A DNA stretch of 64,000 nt from Gillisia sp. Hel_I_86 (lineage in GTDB: Bacteria > Bacteroidota > Bacteroidia > Flavobacteriales > Flavobacteriaceae). Each line of letters opens with the position of its first letter. The first letter of the stretch is position 1. Below are positions 9,901 to 17,228 of this stretch, one piece after another. The notes under the pieces were generated by a model. That model worked only from the letters and a program-made list of their open reading frames with translations, was not told where the DNA came from and did no database searches. A program made the translations under genes and the position numbers. The stretch lies in NCBI RefSeq assembly GCF_007827275.1, contig NZ_VISE01000001.1, positions 2,108,001 to 2,172,000 of the forward strand, given 5' to 3'.

Positions 9901-11113
9901 TAAGAGTGGAATTTGTAAATTCACCTCCAGGATCCCTACCAACCAATAATTCATTAAATCTTTCAATTAGGGAGGCTGCATCGGTTAATGCGGATTGACA
10001 AATAGTTTCATTAACATCACTTCCAGCATTTGGAATTTCTACAAGATCAACAGTAACCTTTGTCACTTTACAACTATCAGGATTTCCATTTGCAGTAAAG
10101 TAAAAAGCTCCTTCATCTTCACTATCTCTTAAAAATGCTTGTGGGTTCAATAATATTGTAAAGTCTTCATCAGCAAAAAACGGGGTACCATAAGGAGAAA
10201 GTAAATCTTCAACCCTTGGTTTAGTAGAAGCATCATCTGAATCTATACAAAATATTTGGGTGGTTTGGTCCGGTGGTACGTCTTGAAAGTTTACGGTCAC
10301 TGGTGCTCTATCTCTACTTTCACATGGAGGAAGTTCTCTATTTACCCTATTTACAATTTGGCTAGCGTAATAGGTTTCTCCATTTATAAGCGGTGTAGTG
10401 CTACTTAGCTGAGGATTGGAAGTACTTGTACTATACCATCTAAATGCAGTTTGATTATCACTAGTAGCTTGTGCTACAAGATCTGCAACGGTAGCTCCAG
10501 GACAAAAAGTTTGTGTTGGATCTGCAGTTGGCGCGAGGGCTAATACCGGGTCGTATCTTAAAGCTAAACGACTTGAAGGGCAATTGGTAGATGGATTTCT
10601 TTGTCCGGCAAAATAGCTGTTGCCTTCTAATAAAAGAGTAGTTGGAGCTAAAGGGCTTCCACTATATTCCTCATCATATATCTCAACCTCATTCCCATTT
10701 ACACTGTCAATTAAATCTTGAACCGTGCTAGTGCCTCCCGGAGCATATTCACAAGGAGCGTAAGTATTACCAAAGTCGGCAGTAGGTACGCCAATATCAT
10801 CTACAGTAACGTCTACCCGCACTCTTCCTGGACGACATGTTCCAGAGTTGTTTCCGGCGTAGTATGGTCGTGTTTCCAGTAATTCATTTTCTGGAATTGG
10901 GGTGTTAGAGGTTTCTGTTCTGTACCATCTAACTCCGTCCCCATTCGCAGTGGCTTCTAAGTCGGCAACAGTGGCCAAATAGCAGAATTCCTGCGACGTG
11001 TCGCTAACAGTCGGGCAGTTAGCTTGCCCGTAAGTGGACGAACTTCCAATTAATAAAATAAGGGCGAAAAGGAGCATGCTATATCCCTTCTTCCCTAATG
11101 TAAAATTTTGCAT
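6908..11113 (-). CDS. T9SS type B sorted giant surface protein with six 86-aa repeats
   Basis: The 1401-aa secreted protein begins with a signal peptide (MLLFALILLIGSSSTYGQ). Several Ig_7-like modules follow, of the type FCxxxTVADL...WY...YYA, near residues 30-110, 190-260 and 1150-1300. Longer modules with paired cysteines lie between. Residues about 631-1146 are six nearly identical 86-aa repeats (YCITNDQEVQLSGLLGAGAN ... EDCAIGTQT). The last 95 residues are the gliding-motility-associated sorting domain (FSPNDDGINDRFVIPD, IFNRWGNLVFKG, PVGVYFYILNY). The protein is expected outside the cell, possibly as an adhesin, handled by the PorP/SprF and OmpA partners downstream. Confidence 0.93.
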   Translation of the reverse strand: MQNFTLGKKGYSMLLFALILLIGSSSTYGQANCPTVSDTSQEFCYLATVADLEATANGDGVRWYRTETSNTPIPENELLETRPYYAGNNSGTCRPGRVRVDVTVDDIGVPTADFGNTYAPCEYAPGGTSTVQDLIDSVNGNEVEIYDEEYSGSPLAPTTLLLEGNSYFAGQRNPSTNCPSSRLALRYDPVLALAPTADPTQTFCPGATVADLVAQATSDNQTAFRWYSTSTSNPQLSSTTPLINGETYYASQIVNRVNRELPPCESRDRAPVTVNFQDVPPDQTTQIFCIDSDDASTKPRVEDLLSPYGTPFFADEDFTILLNPQAFLRDSEDEGAFYFTANGNPDSCKVTKVTVDLVEIPNAGSDVNETICQSALTDAASLIERFNELLVGRDPGGEFTNSTLTDLMNQFIDNPIGTFTTTYTVATGSCTDSAVITVKVEAPTPVEAGTIDDFDVCSNGDSITLSSLLSDDATTGGTFRNSSDEVVTSFNPQTATLEVNDFTYTVNGSVENCTTGTETEEFTITVEEAPNAGPDITDSICITQLETLAASYNQLDPDATILAILDLFGWNGDMDGIFDPSSNELADDFIAFFNNPNRPSSFVLNATYTVESGNPVCSDDVAQFSITINNTQVANAGGDQTPPAYCITNDQEVQLSSLLGAGANTFGTFELDGEEIVSFVPAQLGVGEFEITYTVSGLEDCAIGTETATITVTVNDLTEANAGGDQAPPAYCITNDQEVQLSGLLGAGANTFGTFELDGEEIVSFIPAQLGVGEFEITYTVSGPEDCAIGTQTATITVTVNDLTEANAGGDQAPPAYCITNDQEVQLSGLLGAGANTFGTFELDGEEIVSFIPAQLGVGEFEITYTVSGPEDCAIGTQTATITVTVNDLTEANAGGDQAPPAYCITNDQEVQLSGLLGAGANTFGTFELDGEEIVSFVPAQLGVGEFEITYTVSGPEDCAIGTQTATITVTVNDLTEANAGGDQAPPAYCITNDQEVQLSGLLGAGANTFGTFELDGEEIVSFVPAQLGVGEFEITYTVSGPEDCAIGTQTATITVTVNDLTEANAGGDQAPPAYCITNDQEVQLSGLLGAGANTFGTFELDGEEIVSFIPAQLGVGEFEITYTVEGAEDCAIGTETATITVTVNDVPDAPTADANQSFCLIDNPTVANIVATGDNVIIYSDADLTTVVDSTTGLISGTTYYAVSANDDANCSSDATEITVIITDPAAPTLSFEGDEFCRSDNPTVQDLITNFSGAGVLIYTSSTGGSSLAATTALENGVTYYGASVDGTTGCESSERLAVVAKVEFCGIPEGFSPNDDGINDRFVIPDIAENFPNYTIEIFNRWGNLVFKGNASTGDWDGISNQSGTLGNDVLPVGVYFYILNYNDGQTPPVQGKLYLSI
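7674..9221 (-). repeat. Six tandem 258-bp coding repeats
   Basis: The 258-bp period is exact: the motif GGTCATTAACCG recurs at 7933, 8191, 8449, 8707 and 8965. The outermost units differ most; the inner four share GTQT where the outer two have GTET. Neighbouring inner units are paired by FIPAQ or FVPAQ. This is the pattern of unequal crossing-over or gene conversion. Copy number may vary between strains or be collapsed in short-read assemblies. Confidence 0.95.
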
Positions 11114-11323
11114 AGGCTAGGTGTTAAGTTTAACATTAAATATTTTAGTTAATAAATGACCATAAAAGGCAACACAAATATTGCAATATTTTTCTACAAT
11201 ACCGGTTTTTTTAAGTATTAATTTAACACCAAAAAATAACGATGTTAATATTTTGTTAATCTGATGCTCCGAGCGCTGTATGGTAAGGATCATGTATGAC
11301 ATTAATTTCTTACATTCGATTTT

Positions 11324-12205
11324 ATGAAAACAATTCTTATTTTACCACTCATATTATTTATTTCAGCATCCTATTCCCAAACCGTTTCAGATAGGGCAAT
11401 TTCTTATTTAGAAGTAGGGAAAATAGGCGAAGCTAACTCCCTTCTTACAGAACAAGTTAATAAAAATAATATAGATCTTAAGGTTTTTGAATTATTAGCG
11501 GATATTGCAAGTTTCGAAAAAAATTGGGATACTGCTATATTATATTATAAGAAACTGGTTGTTTCTCACCCTAAGAATGCAGGCTTTAATCTAAAATATG
11601 GAGGAGCTTTGGGAATGAAGGCATTGAGTGTTTCAAGATTTCAGGCCGTAGTTTATATTCCAGATATTAAGAAACATTTGGTACTGGCGGCAGAACAAGA
11701 TCTTTCTCAAATTGAATCTAGACGGGCTCTTGTAGAGTTATATGTTAAATTACCCGGTTTTTTGGGTGGGAGCGAAGAAAAAGCCTTGATATACGCTAAT
11801 CAACTGGAAGATCTATGTCCTGTTAATGCATATTTAGCAAAAGGTTTTATCGTAAAGGAGAATGAGGATATCGAGGATGCTTTGGTTTATTATAAAAAGG
11901 CATTTAAAAAATATAAGTCTTCGGGTGAAGCCACAGATACTAATTCTCTTAACTATGAGCTCGGTAAAGTCGCTGCAGAATTTGGTGTTGAGCCTAATTA
12001 TGGTCTAGACTTGTTAGAGAGGTACACAAAAAATTACAGTTATAAGGATATTTATTCTATGGAATGGGTGTACTTAAGAAAGGCCCAGATTATGGCTAAT
12101 CTTAAAAATAAACGGGACGCTTTGGGATATATTGACAAAGCCCTAACGCTTAAGGCTGATTTTAAAGAAGCTTTGAAAGAAAGGGAGCGGATTCAAGAGC
12201 TATAA
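11324..12205 (+). CDS. Secreted tetratricopeptide-repeat protein
   Basis: The 293-aa periplasmic or envelope protein has signal peptide MKTILILPLILFISASYSQ. TPR-type helix pairs fill the rest: GKIGEANSLLTEQVNKNNID (about 33), ASFEKNWDTAILYYKKLVVS (about 66), DIEDALVYYKKAFKKY (about 176) and NKRDALGYIDKALTLKADFKEAL at the end. No enzymatic motif is visible, so it is probably a scaffold. It is divergent from the giant surface protein across a 210-bp AT-rich region. TACATTCG lies six bases before its ATG. mpl follows 60 bp later with its own promoter box. Confidence 0.8.
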   Translation: MKTILILPLILFISASYSQTVSDRAISYLEVGKIGEANSLLTEQVNKNNIDLKVFELLADIASFEKNWDTAILYYKKLVVSHPKNAGFNLKYGGALGMKALSVSRFQAVVYIPDIKKHLVLAAEQDLSQIESRRALVELYVKLPGFLGGSEEKALIYANQLEDLCPVNAYLAKGFIVKENEDIEDALVYYKKAFKKYKSSGEATDTNSLNYELGKVAAEFGVEPNYGLDLLERYTKNYSYKDIYSMEWVYLRKAQIMANLKNKRDALGYIDKALTLKADFKEALKERERIQEL

Positions 12206-12241
12206 ATAGGTTTTATCTTCTTTAAAATATGCTTTAATACC

Positions 12242-12249
12242 TATATTTG
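12242..12249 (+). promoter_or_regulatory. -7 box of mpl promoter (TATATTTG)
   Basis: Exact TAnnTTTG match 16 bp before the mpl ATG. A TTTA lies 17 bp further upstream as a weak -33. Confidence 0.5.
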
Positions 12250-12265
12250 TCTCAAATTTCATTTC

Positions 12266-13621
12266 ATGAACCTTCATTTTATTGCAATTGGCGGAAGCGC
12301 AATGCACAATTTGGCGCTAGCCCTAAATCACAAAGGAAATAAAATAACAGGAAGCGACGATGCCATTTTTGAGCCTTCAAAATCCAAACTTAAAAATGCA
12401 GGATTATTGCCTGATGAAAACGGATGGTTTCCTAATAAGATCACTACACACCTAGATGCAATTATCCTTGGAATGCATGCAAAAAAGGATAATCCAGAAC
12501 TGCTTCGGGCTATCGATTTAGGTATTAAAATATATTCTTATCCAGAATTTTTATTTGAACAATCCAAACATAAAACGAGGGTCGTTATAGGGGGTTCCCA
12601 TGGGAAAACTACCATAACTTCTATGATCTTGCACGTTTTGCATTATAATGGAAAAGAAATTGACTTTATGGTGGGAGCCCAGTTGGAAGGGTTTGAAACC
12701 ATGGTTCATTTAACCGAAGAAAACGATTTTATTCTTTTAGAAGGTGATGAATACCTTTCTTCACCTATAGATAGAAGGCCAAAATTCCATCTTTATAAGC
12801 CTAATATTGCCTTATTGAGCGGAATTGCTTGGGATCACGTGAATGTTTTTCCCACTTATGAGAATTACGTAGAGCAATTCGAAATTTTTGTGGACTCCAT
12901 AGTTAGTGGTGGAATTCTGGTCTATAATGAGGAGGATCCTGAGCTTGTTGGAATTGCTGAAAATACAACTAACCAAATTCGCAAACATGGATATAATACC
13001 CCAGAGTATTCGATAGAAGACGGAACAACAATATTAAATACTCCAGAAGGCGAGCTGCCACTGGAATTGTTTGGAGCGCACAATCTTAACAATTTGGCAG
13101 GTGCAAAATGGATCTGTCAGCATATGGGCGTTGATGAAGATGATTTTTATGAAGCTATTTCCACATTTAAAGGCGCTTCCAAAAGATTGGAAAAGATAGT
13201 AGGCACCAACAATATGCTCGTATATAAAGATTTTGCGCATAGTCCATCCAAAGTGATCGCTACAACTACAGCGGTTAAAAATCAATATCCTAATAAAACC
13301 CTGGTTGCTTGTTTGGAGTTGCATACCTATAGCAGTTTAACTCCTGAATTTTTAAAACAGTATAATTCTAGTTTGAATAGTGCCGATGAAGCCATAGTTT
13401 TCTTCTCTCCGGAAGCACTTCAGATAAAAAAGTTGCCCCCAATTACAGAGTCGCAGATCTTTGAAGCATTCGGAAAATCAGATTTAACAGTTTTTACCAA
13501 TCCCGAAAAATTTCAACTTCATTTAAAAAACATGGATTACTCAAATAAAGTGCTGTTGCTTATGAGCAGTGGGAATTATGGTGGACTGGATTTTAATGAA
13601 ATCAAAAATTGGGTTTCTTAA
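12266..13621 (+). CDS. mpl: UDP-N-acetylmuramate:L-Ala-gamma-D-Glu-meso-DAP ligase
   Basis: Mpl joins recycled murein tripeptide to UDP-MurNAc using ATP, in the cytoplasm. It has the Mur-ligase layout. A Rossmann N-domain begins MNLHFIAIGGSAMHNLA. The ATP loop GGSHGKTTIT is at about 109-118, the central-domain LLEGDEYLSSP follows, then AWDHVNVFPTYENY. The C-domain contains KRLEKIVGTNNMLVYKDFAHSP, where the DFAHSP motif marks the Mur/Mpl group. At 451 residues it matches the family. The promoter box upstream and a hairpin 60 bp downstream suggest a single-gene unit. Confidence 0.95.
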   Translation: MNLHFIAIGGSAMHNLALALNHKGNKITGSDDAIFEPSKSKLKNAGLLPDENGWFPNKITTHLDAIILGMHAKKDNPELLRAIDLGIKIYSYPEFLFEQSKHKTRVVIGGSHGKTTITSMILHVLHYNGKEIDFMVGAQLEGFETMVHLTEENDFILLEGDEYLSSPIDRRPKFHLYKPNIALLSGIAWDHVNVFPTYENYVEQFEIFVDSIVSGGILVYNEEDPELVGIAENTTNQIRKHGYNTPEYSIEDGTTILNTPEGELPLELFGAHNLNNLAGAKWICQHMGVDEDDFYEAISTFKGASKRLEKIVGTNNMLVYKDFAHSPSKVIATTTAVKNQYPNKTLVACLELHTYSSLTPEFLKQYNSSLNSADEAIVFFSPEALQIKKLPPITESQIFEAFGKSDLTVFTNPEKFQLHLKNMDYSNKVLLLMSSGNYGGLDFNEIKNWVS

Positions 13622-13682
13622 CAATTTAATACCTTATGGAGCATATAACTGTAATAGCGATCTCTAATTTTTAAAATTAGGG

Positions 13683-13702
13683 CGCAAAGATTGTTCTTTG
13701 CG
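13683..13702. other. Perfect 8-bp hairpin downstream of mpl
   Basis: CGCAAAGA/TCTTTGCG with a 4-nt loop lies in the mpl-radC spacer. It lacks a T-run, so it is not a classical terminator. Just before it CTAATTTTTAAAATTAG is another short palindrome. Confidence 0.5.
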
Positions 13703-13790
13703 GGAGTTGATAACATAATTCAGGTTTTCTATTAAAAAATTTAACTAAGCGCAATTGCCTGATTTGTTTATATTTATATAAACGAATTTC

Positions 13791-14489
13791 ATGAGTAGCA
13801 CTAAAATCCCCTTCACGATTAAAAATTGGGCCATAGATGATAGGCCTCGCGAAAAATTGCTTCAAAAGGGAAAGCTCTCCTTAACAGATGCAGAATTGAT
13901 TGCAATTCTAATCGGCTCGGGGAGCAGGGAAGAAAGTGCAGTAGAGCTATCAAAGAAAATCCTTTCAAAAAGCCAGAACAATCTAAATTTATTGGGAAAG
14001 CAATCTGTTTCTCAACTTATGGAATTTAAGGGAATAGGAGAGGCTAAAGCCATTTCAATTATGGCAGCAATGGAGTTGGGAAGACGAAGGCGTTCTGAAG
14101 ATGCGATAGAAAACGTAAAAATTACGTCCAGTAATTCCGTTTTCGAGGTTCTGCAACCTATTCTTGGGGATTTACCGCACGAGGAGTTTTGGATCTTGTA
14201 CTTGAACAATGCCAATAAGATCCTTGAAAAATTCCAAATAAGCAAAGGTGGTATTACAGGCACCTTGGTGGACGTGCGTATTACGCTCCGCAAAGCTTTG
14301 GAATTGGGCGCAGTTTCCTTGATTCTTGCCCACAATCACCCTTCTGGAAATTTAAAACCCAGCGAGGTAGATAAGCAATTAACCCTAAAGCTTAAAACTG
14401 CTGCCGAAAGTATGGATATTAAGATCCTGGATCACCTTATTGTTACCGAAAAGTCCTATTTTAGCTTTGCCGACGAAGGATTGATGTAA
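13791..14489 (+). CDS. radC: RadC family JAB-domain protein
   Basis: The 232-aa protein has an N-terminal helix-hairpin-helix region (residues 25-100; DAELIAILIGSGSREESAVEL, MEFKGIGEAKA). A C-terminal JAB1/MPN+ metalloprotease-like domain follows (115-232), with the zinc motif H181-N-H183-P-S-G ... D194. The family is labelled DNA repair protein RadC, but its actual function is unsettled. The start MSSTKIPFTIKNWAIDDRPREKL matches flavobacterial homologues. A TIR repeat begins eight bases after its stop. Confidence 0.93.
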   Translation: MSSTKIPFTIKNWAIDDRPREKLLQKGKLSLTDAELIAILIGSGSREESAVELSKKILSKSQNNLNLLGKQSVSQLMEFKGIGEAKAISIMAAMELGRRRRSEDAIENVKITSSNSVFEVLQPILGDLPHEEFWILYLNNANKILEKFQISKGGITGTLVDVRITLRKALELGAVSLILAHNHPSGNLKPSEVDKQLTLKLKTAAESMDIKILDHLIVTEKSYFSFADEGLM

Positions 14490-14496
14490 TTCCAAT

Positions 14497-14646
14497 TGTA
14501 TATCCGAAAAGTATTATAAAATAAAAAATAACGGCATTCTGAACTTGTTTCAGAATCTTATAACACTAAGAATCAATACAGTAAATAGAGACCCTGAAAT
14601 AAATTCAGGGTGACAAAACAACTATAGGATAAAAAACGGATATACA
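14497..14646. repeat. TIR hairpin repeat, copy 3 (best-preserved ends)
   Basis: The 150-bp copy begins TGTATATCCG and ends CGGATATACA, a perfect 10-bp terminal inverted repeat. Inside are CATTCTGAACTTGTTTCAGAAT and GACCCTGAAATAAATTCAGGG, each a hairpin. It is a clean unit for defining the family. No obvious target-site duplication is seen (flanks AAT and AAA). Confidence 0.9.
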
Positions 14647-14661
14647 AAATTCCCCTTTACA

Positions 14662-15951
14662 ATGCTTTTAATTTATACTCAAAAAATAACTCCCAGGATA
14701 ACCTACGCTTTTAAGCACCTTTGTACCCGCGTGCTGGGTGTGGAGCTTAAAATCACTTCAAAAATAGAAGAGTTTATTGCGTACGAAAGCATGAAGTTTT
14801 CTTATGGCAAAAAGAGGCTTGGCAACGAACTGTTTTTTCAGAATGTAGATCTTTTATTAGAACAAGGTTTTAGTGATGTAGAAATAAAAGTACAAGATTG
14901 GGAAGAGACTAAATGTTTTTTCCCGGTTTCAGAAAACAGTGATCTGCCTTTCGATATTTTCGCGGCCTCCTTTTATTTGCTTTCCCGGTACGAAGAATAT
15001 TTGCCCCATGTTAAAGACGATTTTGGAAGGTTCCCGGCTTTGGAAAGTTTGGCTTTTAAAAAAGGGTTTTTAAATTCCCCTGTCATCGATATTTGGATTC
15101 AAAAATTCAAAAAATTATTGGTATCCAGATTTCCTGAAATATCCTTTAAGAAGCGTGAATATAAATCGACTTCTGTAATTTCTGTAAGCCACGTTTTTAA
15201 TTTTCAGAATAAAGGATTTTTAAGAAGTGTAACAGGAACCTTAATAGATTTGGGCAAGTTGAAGTTTTCTCGGGTTTCCGATAGGATAAAAGTGCAGCTC
15301 AGGTTCAAAAAAGACCCTTATAATGTGTTTGACGACCTAATCTCATTGGTAAAAAAACATAAGATCAACTTAAATTTCATGTTTCAGCTAAGCAATTTTA
15401 ATGCTTACGACAGAAATATTAATTACAATAGGCTGAATTACCGCGAAATTATTAAATATGTTGCAGATTATTCCATAGTAGGATTGCGATTGGGGTATTT
15501 TGCGATCTCTAATATTGAAGCTTTAAAGGTTGAAAAAAAGCGGTTTGAGAACATTATCCACGGACCTTTGCAAAATGTTATAAATACAAAGTACAATTTA
15601 ATGTTGCCAGAGCATTATGGTTTTTTGAACGAACTGGAAATCCCCAATGACTATTCTATGGGGTATCCAGAGACAATTGGGTTTAGGGCAGGAACTAGTT
15701 TGCCCTTTTTGTTCTACGACATCAATTTGGAAATAACAACCCCATTAAAGGTTCATCCCTATGTTTTTCATTCCCAGGCGACACGGATTTATGAAGCCAA
15801 TGAACTACAGGAAGTTGTTCTTAAAATAATGAAAGATCTAAAAAATGTGAAAGGAAATATGCTTACGATCTTTAAAAACAGGGATTTTTCGGAATATTCA
15901 AATTTTAAATATCACTATTCATTATTAAAGCAAATACATGAAATTCAATAA
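14662..15951 (+). CDS. Polysaccharide deacetylase-like protein, probably catalytically inactive
   Basis: The 429-aa protein follows the flavobacterial deacetylase family with an N-terminal DUF7033-like part (LPFDIFAASFYLLSRYEEYLPH at about 95-116). The C-terminal NodB-like part keeps the scaffold (DYSMGYPETIGFRAGTSLPF, TPLKVHPYVF). The metal-site positions look replaced. The place of the DID pair reads S174-V-S176, the usual GLHPS is G-L-R276-L-G, and the place of SRQH reads I-N-T-K310. The comparison is from memory of the family. The next gene overlaps it by 14 bp (yjjG-like), a usual pairing. The fold can be named with fair confidence; the activity cannot. Confidence 0.75.
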   Translation: MLLIYTQKITPRITYAFKHLCTRVLGVELKITSKIEEFIAYESMKFSYGKKRLGNELFFQNVDLLLEQGFSDVEIKVQDWEETKCFFPVSENSDLPFDIFAASFYLLSRYEEYLPHVKDDFGRFPALESLAFKKGFLNSPVIDIWIQKFKKLLVSRFPEISFKKREYKSTSVISVSHVFNFQNKGFLRSVTGTLIDLGKLKFSRVSDRIKVQLRFKKDPYNVFDDLISLVKKHKINLNFMFQLSNFNAYDRNINYNRLNYREIIKYVADYSIVGLRLGYFAISNIEALKVEKKRFENIIHGPLQNVINTKYNLMLPEHYGFLNELEIPNDYSMGYPETIGFRAGTSLPFLFYDINLEITTPLKVHPYVFHSQATRIYEANELQEVVLKIMKDLKNVKGNMLTIFKNRDFSEYSNFKYHYSLLKQIHEIQ

Positions 15952-16627
15952 CATAAAACATGTCTATTTTGATCTGGATCATACGTTGTGGGATTTCGAT
16001 AAAAATTCGGCATTGACCTTCGATGTGATTTTCAAGGAAGAAAACATAGGCCTGGAAATTCAGGATTTTCTAGAGGCCTACATTCCTATTAATATTGACT
16101 ATTGGGCCAGGTATCGGAATAATTTGGTTTCCAAAGAGCTTTTGCGTGTGGGAAGGCTTCGGGATAGTTTCGATGCTTTGAAAATTCAAATTTCAGATGA
16201 ATCAATAGATAAATTGTCAAATAGGTACATTAGTGTTTTGCCCGGTTTTAACCATTTGCTTCAAGATACCAAAGAGATTTTGGAGTATTTGAAGCCTAAG
16301 TACAAGCTGCATATTATTACAAATGGTTTTGAAGAAATTCAGCATAACAAAATGCAAAACTCCCAGATTGCAGATTATTTTGATACTATTACAACTTCTG
16401 AAGAAGCTGGGGTGAAAAAGCCACATTTACAAATATTTGCAAAAGCCCTTCTAAAATCCAATGCCGTTCCAGAAAATTCCGTCATGATTGGCGATAGTTA
16501 TGAAGCCGATATTGAAGGCGCGAAAAATGCAGGTTTGCATGCCGTTTATTTCGATTACTATGGAAAGCTTGAAACTGTGCAAGTGCCTCAAATCCAAAAG
16601 TTAAAAGAGCTGGAAATGTATTTATAG
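15938..16627 (+). CDS. YjjG family noncanonical pyrimidine nucleotidase (HAD)
   Basis: The 229-aa cytoplasmic HAD phosphatase is expected to dephosphorylate noncanonical pyrimidine nucleotides. Motif I is YFDLDHTLWDF with the nucleophile D12 and acid D14. Motif II is ITNGFEE, motif III the lysine in AGVKKPH, and motif IV MIGDSYEADIEGAKNAG. The cap domain lies between motifs I and II. Length fits YjjG. It overlaps the deacetylase-like gene by 14 bp and is probably translated from the same message. Confidence 0.9.
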   Translation: MKFNNIKHVYFDLDHTLWDFDKNSALTFDVIFKEENIGLEIQDFLEAYIPINIDYWARYRNNLVSKELLRVGRLRDSFDALKIQISDESIDKLSNRYISVLPGFNHLLQDTKEILEYLKPKYKLHIITNGFEEIQHNKMQNSQIADYFDTITTSEEAGVKKPHLQIFAKALLKSNAVPENSVMIGDSYEADIEGAKNAGLHAVYFDYYGKLETVQVPQIQKLKELEMYL

Positions 16628-16673
16628 CAATAAAGAATTTATATCTTCGTTTCACTAAAAGAATTGTCCCCTG

Positions 16674-17225
16674 ATGTCTTTTGTAAAACTACTTAAAACC
16701 CCCATTTTACTGCTGCTTTTTAGCGTGGTGTTGCATTCTTGTGTAAAAGGGGTAGATCTGGACCAAACAGAAGAGATTGCCTTAACCCCAGACCTTCAGG
16801 TAAGTTTATTGGTTTTTGATGTAACCAACGAAGATTTTTTGGATAAGGACACTGGAGCTTTTGTACCAATTATTCGCGATACGGTGCGATTGGAATTTTT
16901 GGATGATAGCTACATCCAGGATGATCTGGTAACGGTGGAATTCAGTTTTAAGTACACTAATTCCTTCCCGCAATCTTTTAGGAATAAAATCTCTTTTCTT
17001 TCTGAAAATGATAGGGTACAACATGCTGTGAGCTTTGATATTGCTGAAGGAAACAAAGATGCTCCAGCGGTTACAGATTGGATAGAGTTTATTGGGAACG
17101 AACGGATTGATGTTATAAAAAAATCCATTAAAATGGTGGTGGAGATCGAAGTAATACCTGATACGGATCCTTTCGAAGGGGAATTAAAATTTGAATCAAA
17201 GGGACTTTTTTCATTTGAATTTTAG
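16674..17225 (+). CDS. Hypothetical lipoprotein, partner of the DUF5723 protein
   Basis: The 183-aa lipoprotein has the lipobox VVLHSC with cysteine at about residue 23. The mature part is acidic and strand-rich. I recognise no catalytic motif and no named domain. It sits three bases before the DUF5723 outer-membrane gene, so the two probably form one transcript and may work together at the outer membrane. TATCTTCG at 16642, close to the -7 consensus, is a possible promoter. Confidence 0.75.
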   Translation: MSFVKLLKTPILLLLFSVVLHSCVKGVDLDQTEEIALTPDLQVSLLVFDVTNEDFLDKDTGAFVPIIRDTVRLEFLDDSYIQDDLVTVEFSFKYTNSFPQSFRNKISFLSENDRVQHAVSFDIAEGNKDAPAVTDWIEFIGNERIDVIKKSIKMVVEIEVIPDTDPFEGELKFESKGLFSFEF

Positions 17226-17228
17226 CGG

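Noticed and set aside
11117-11302. A 61-codon minus-strand open frame between the surface protein and the TPR gene
   Set aside because: AT-rich, no signal or domain pattern, and it occupies the promoter region of two divergent genes.
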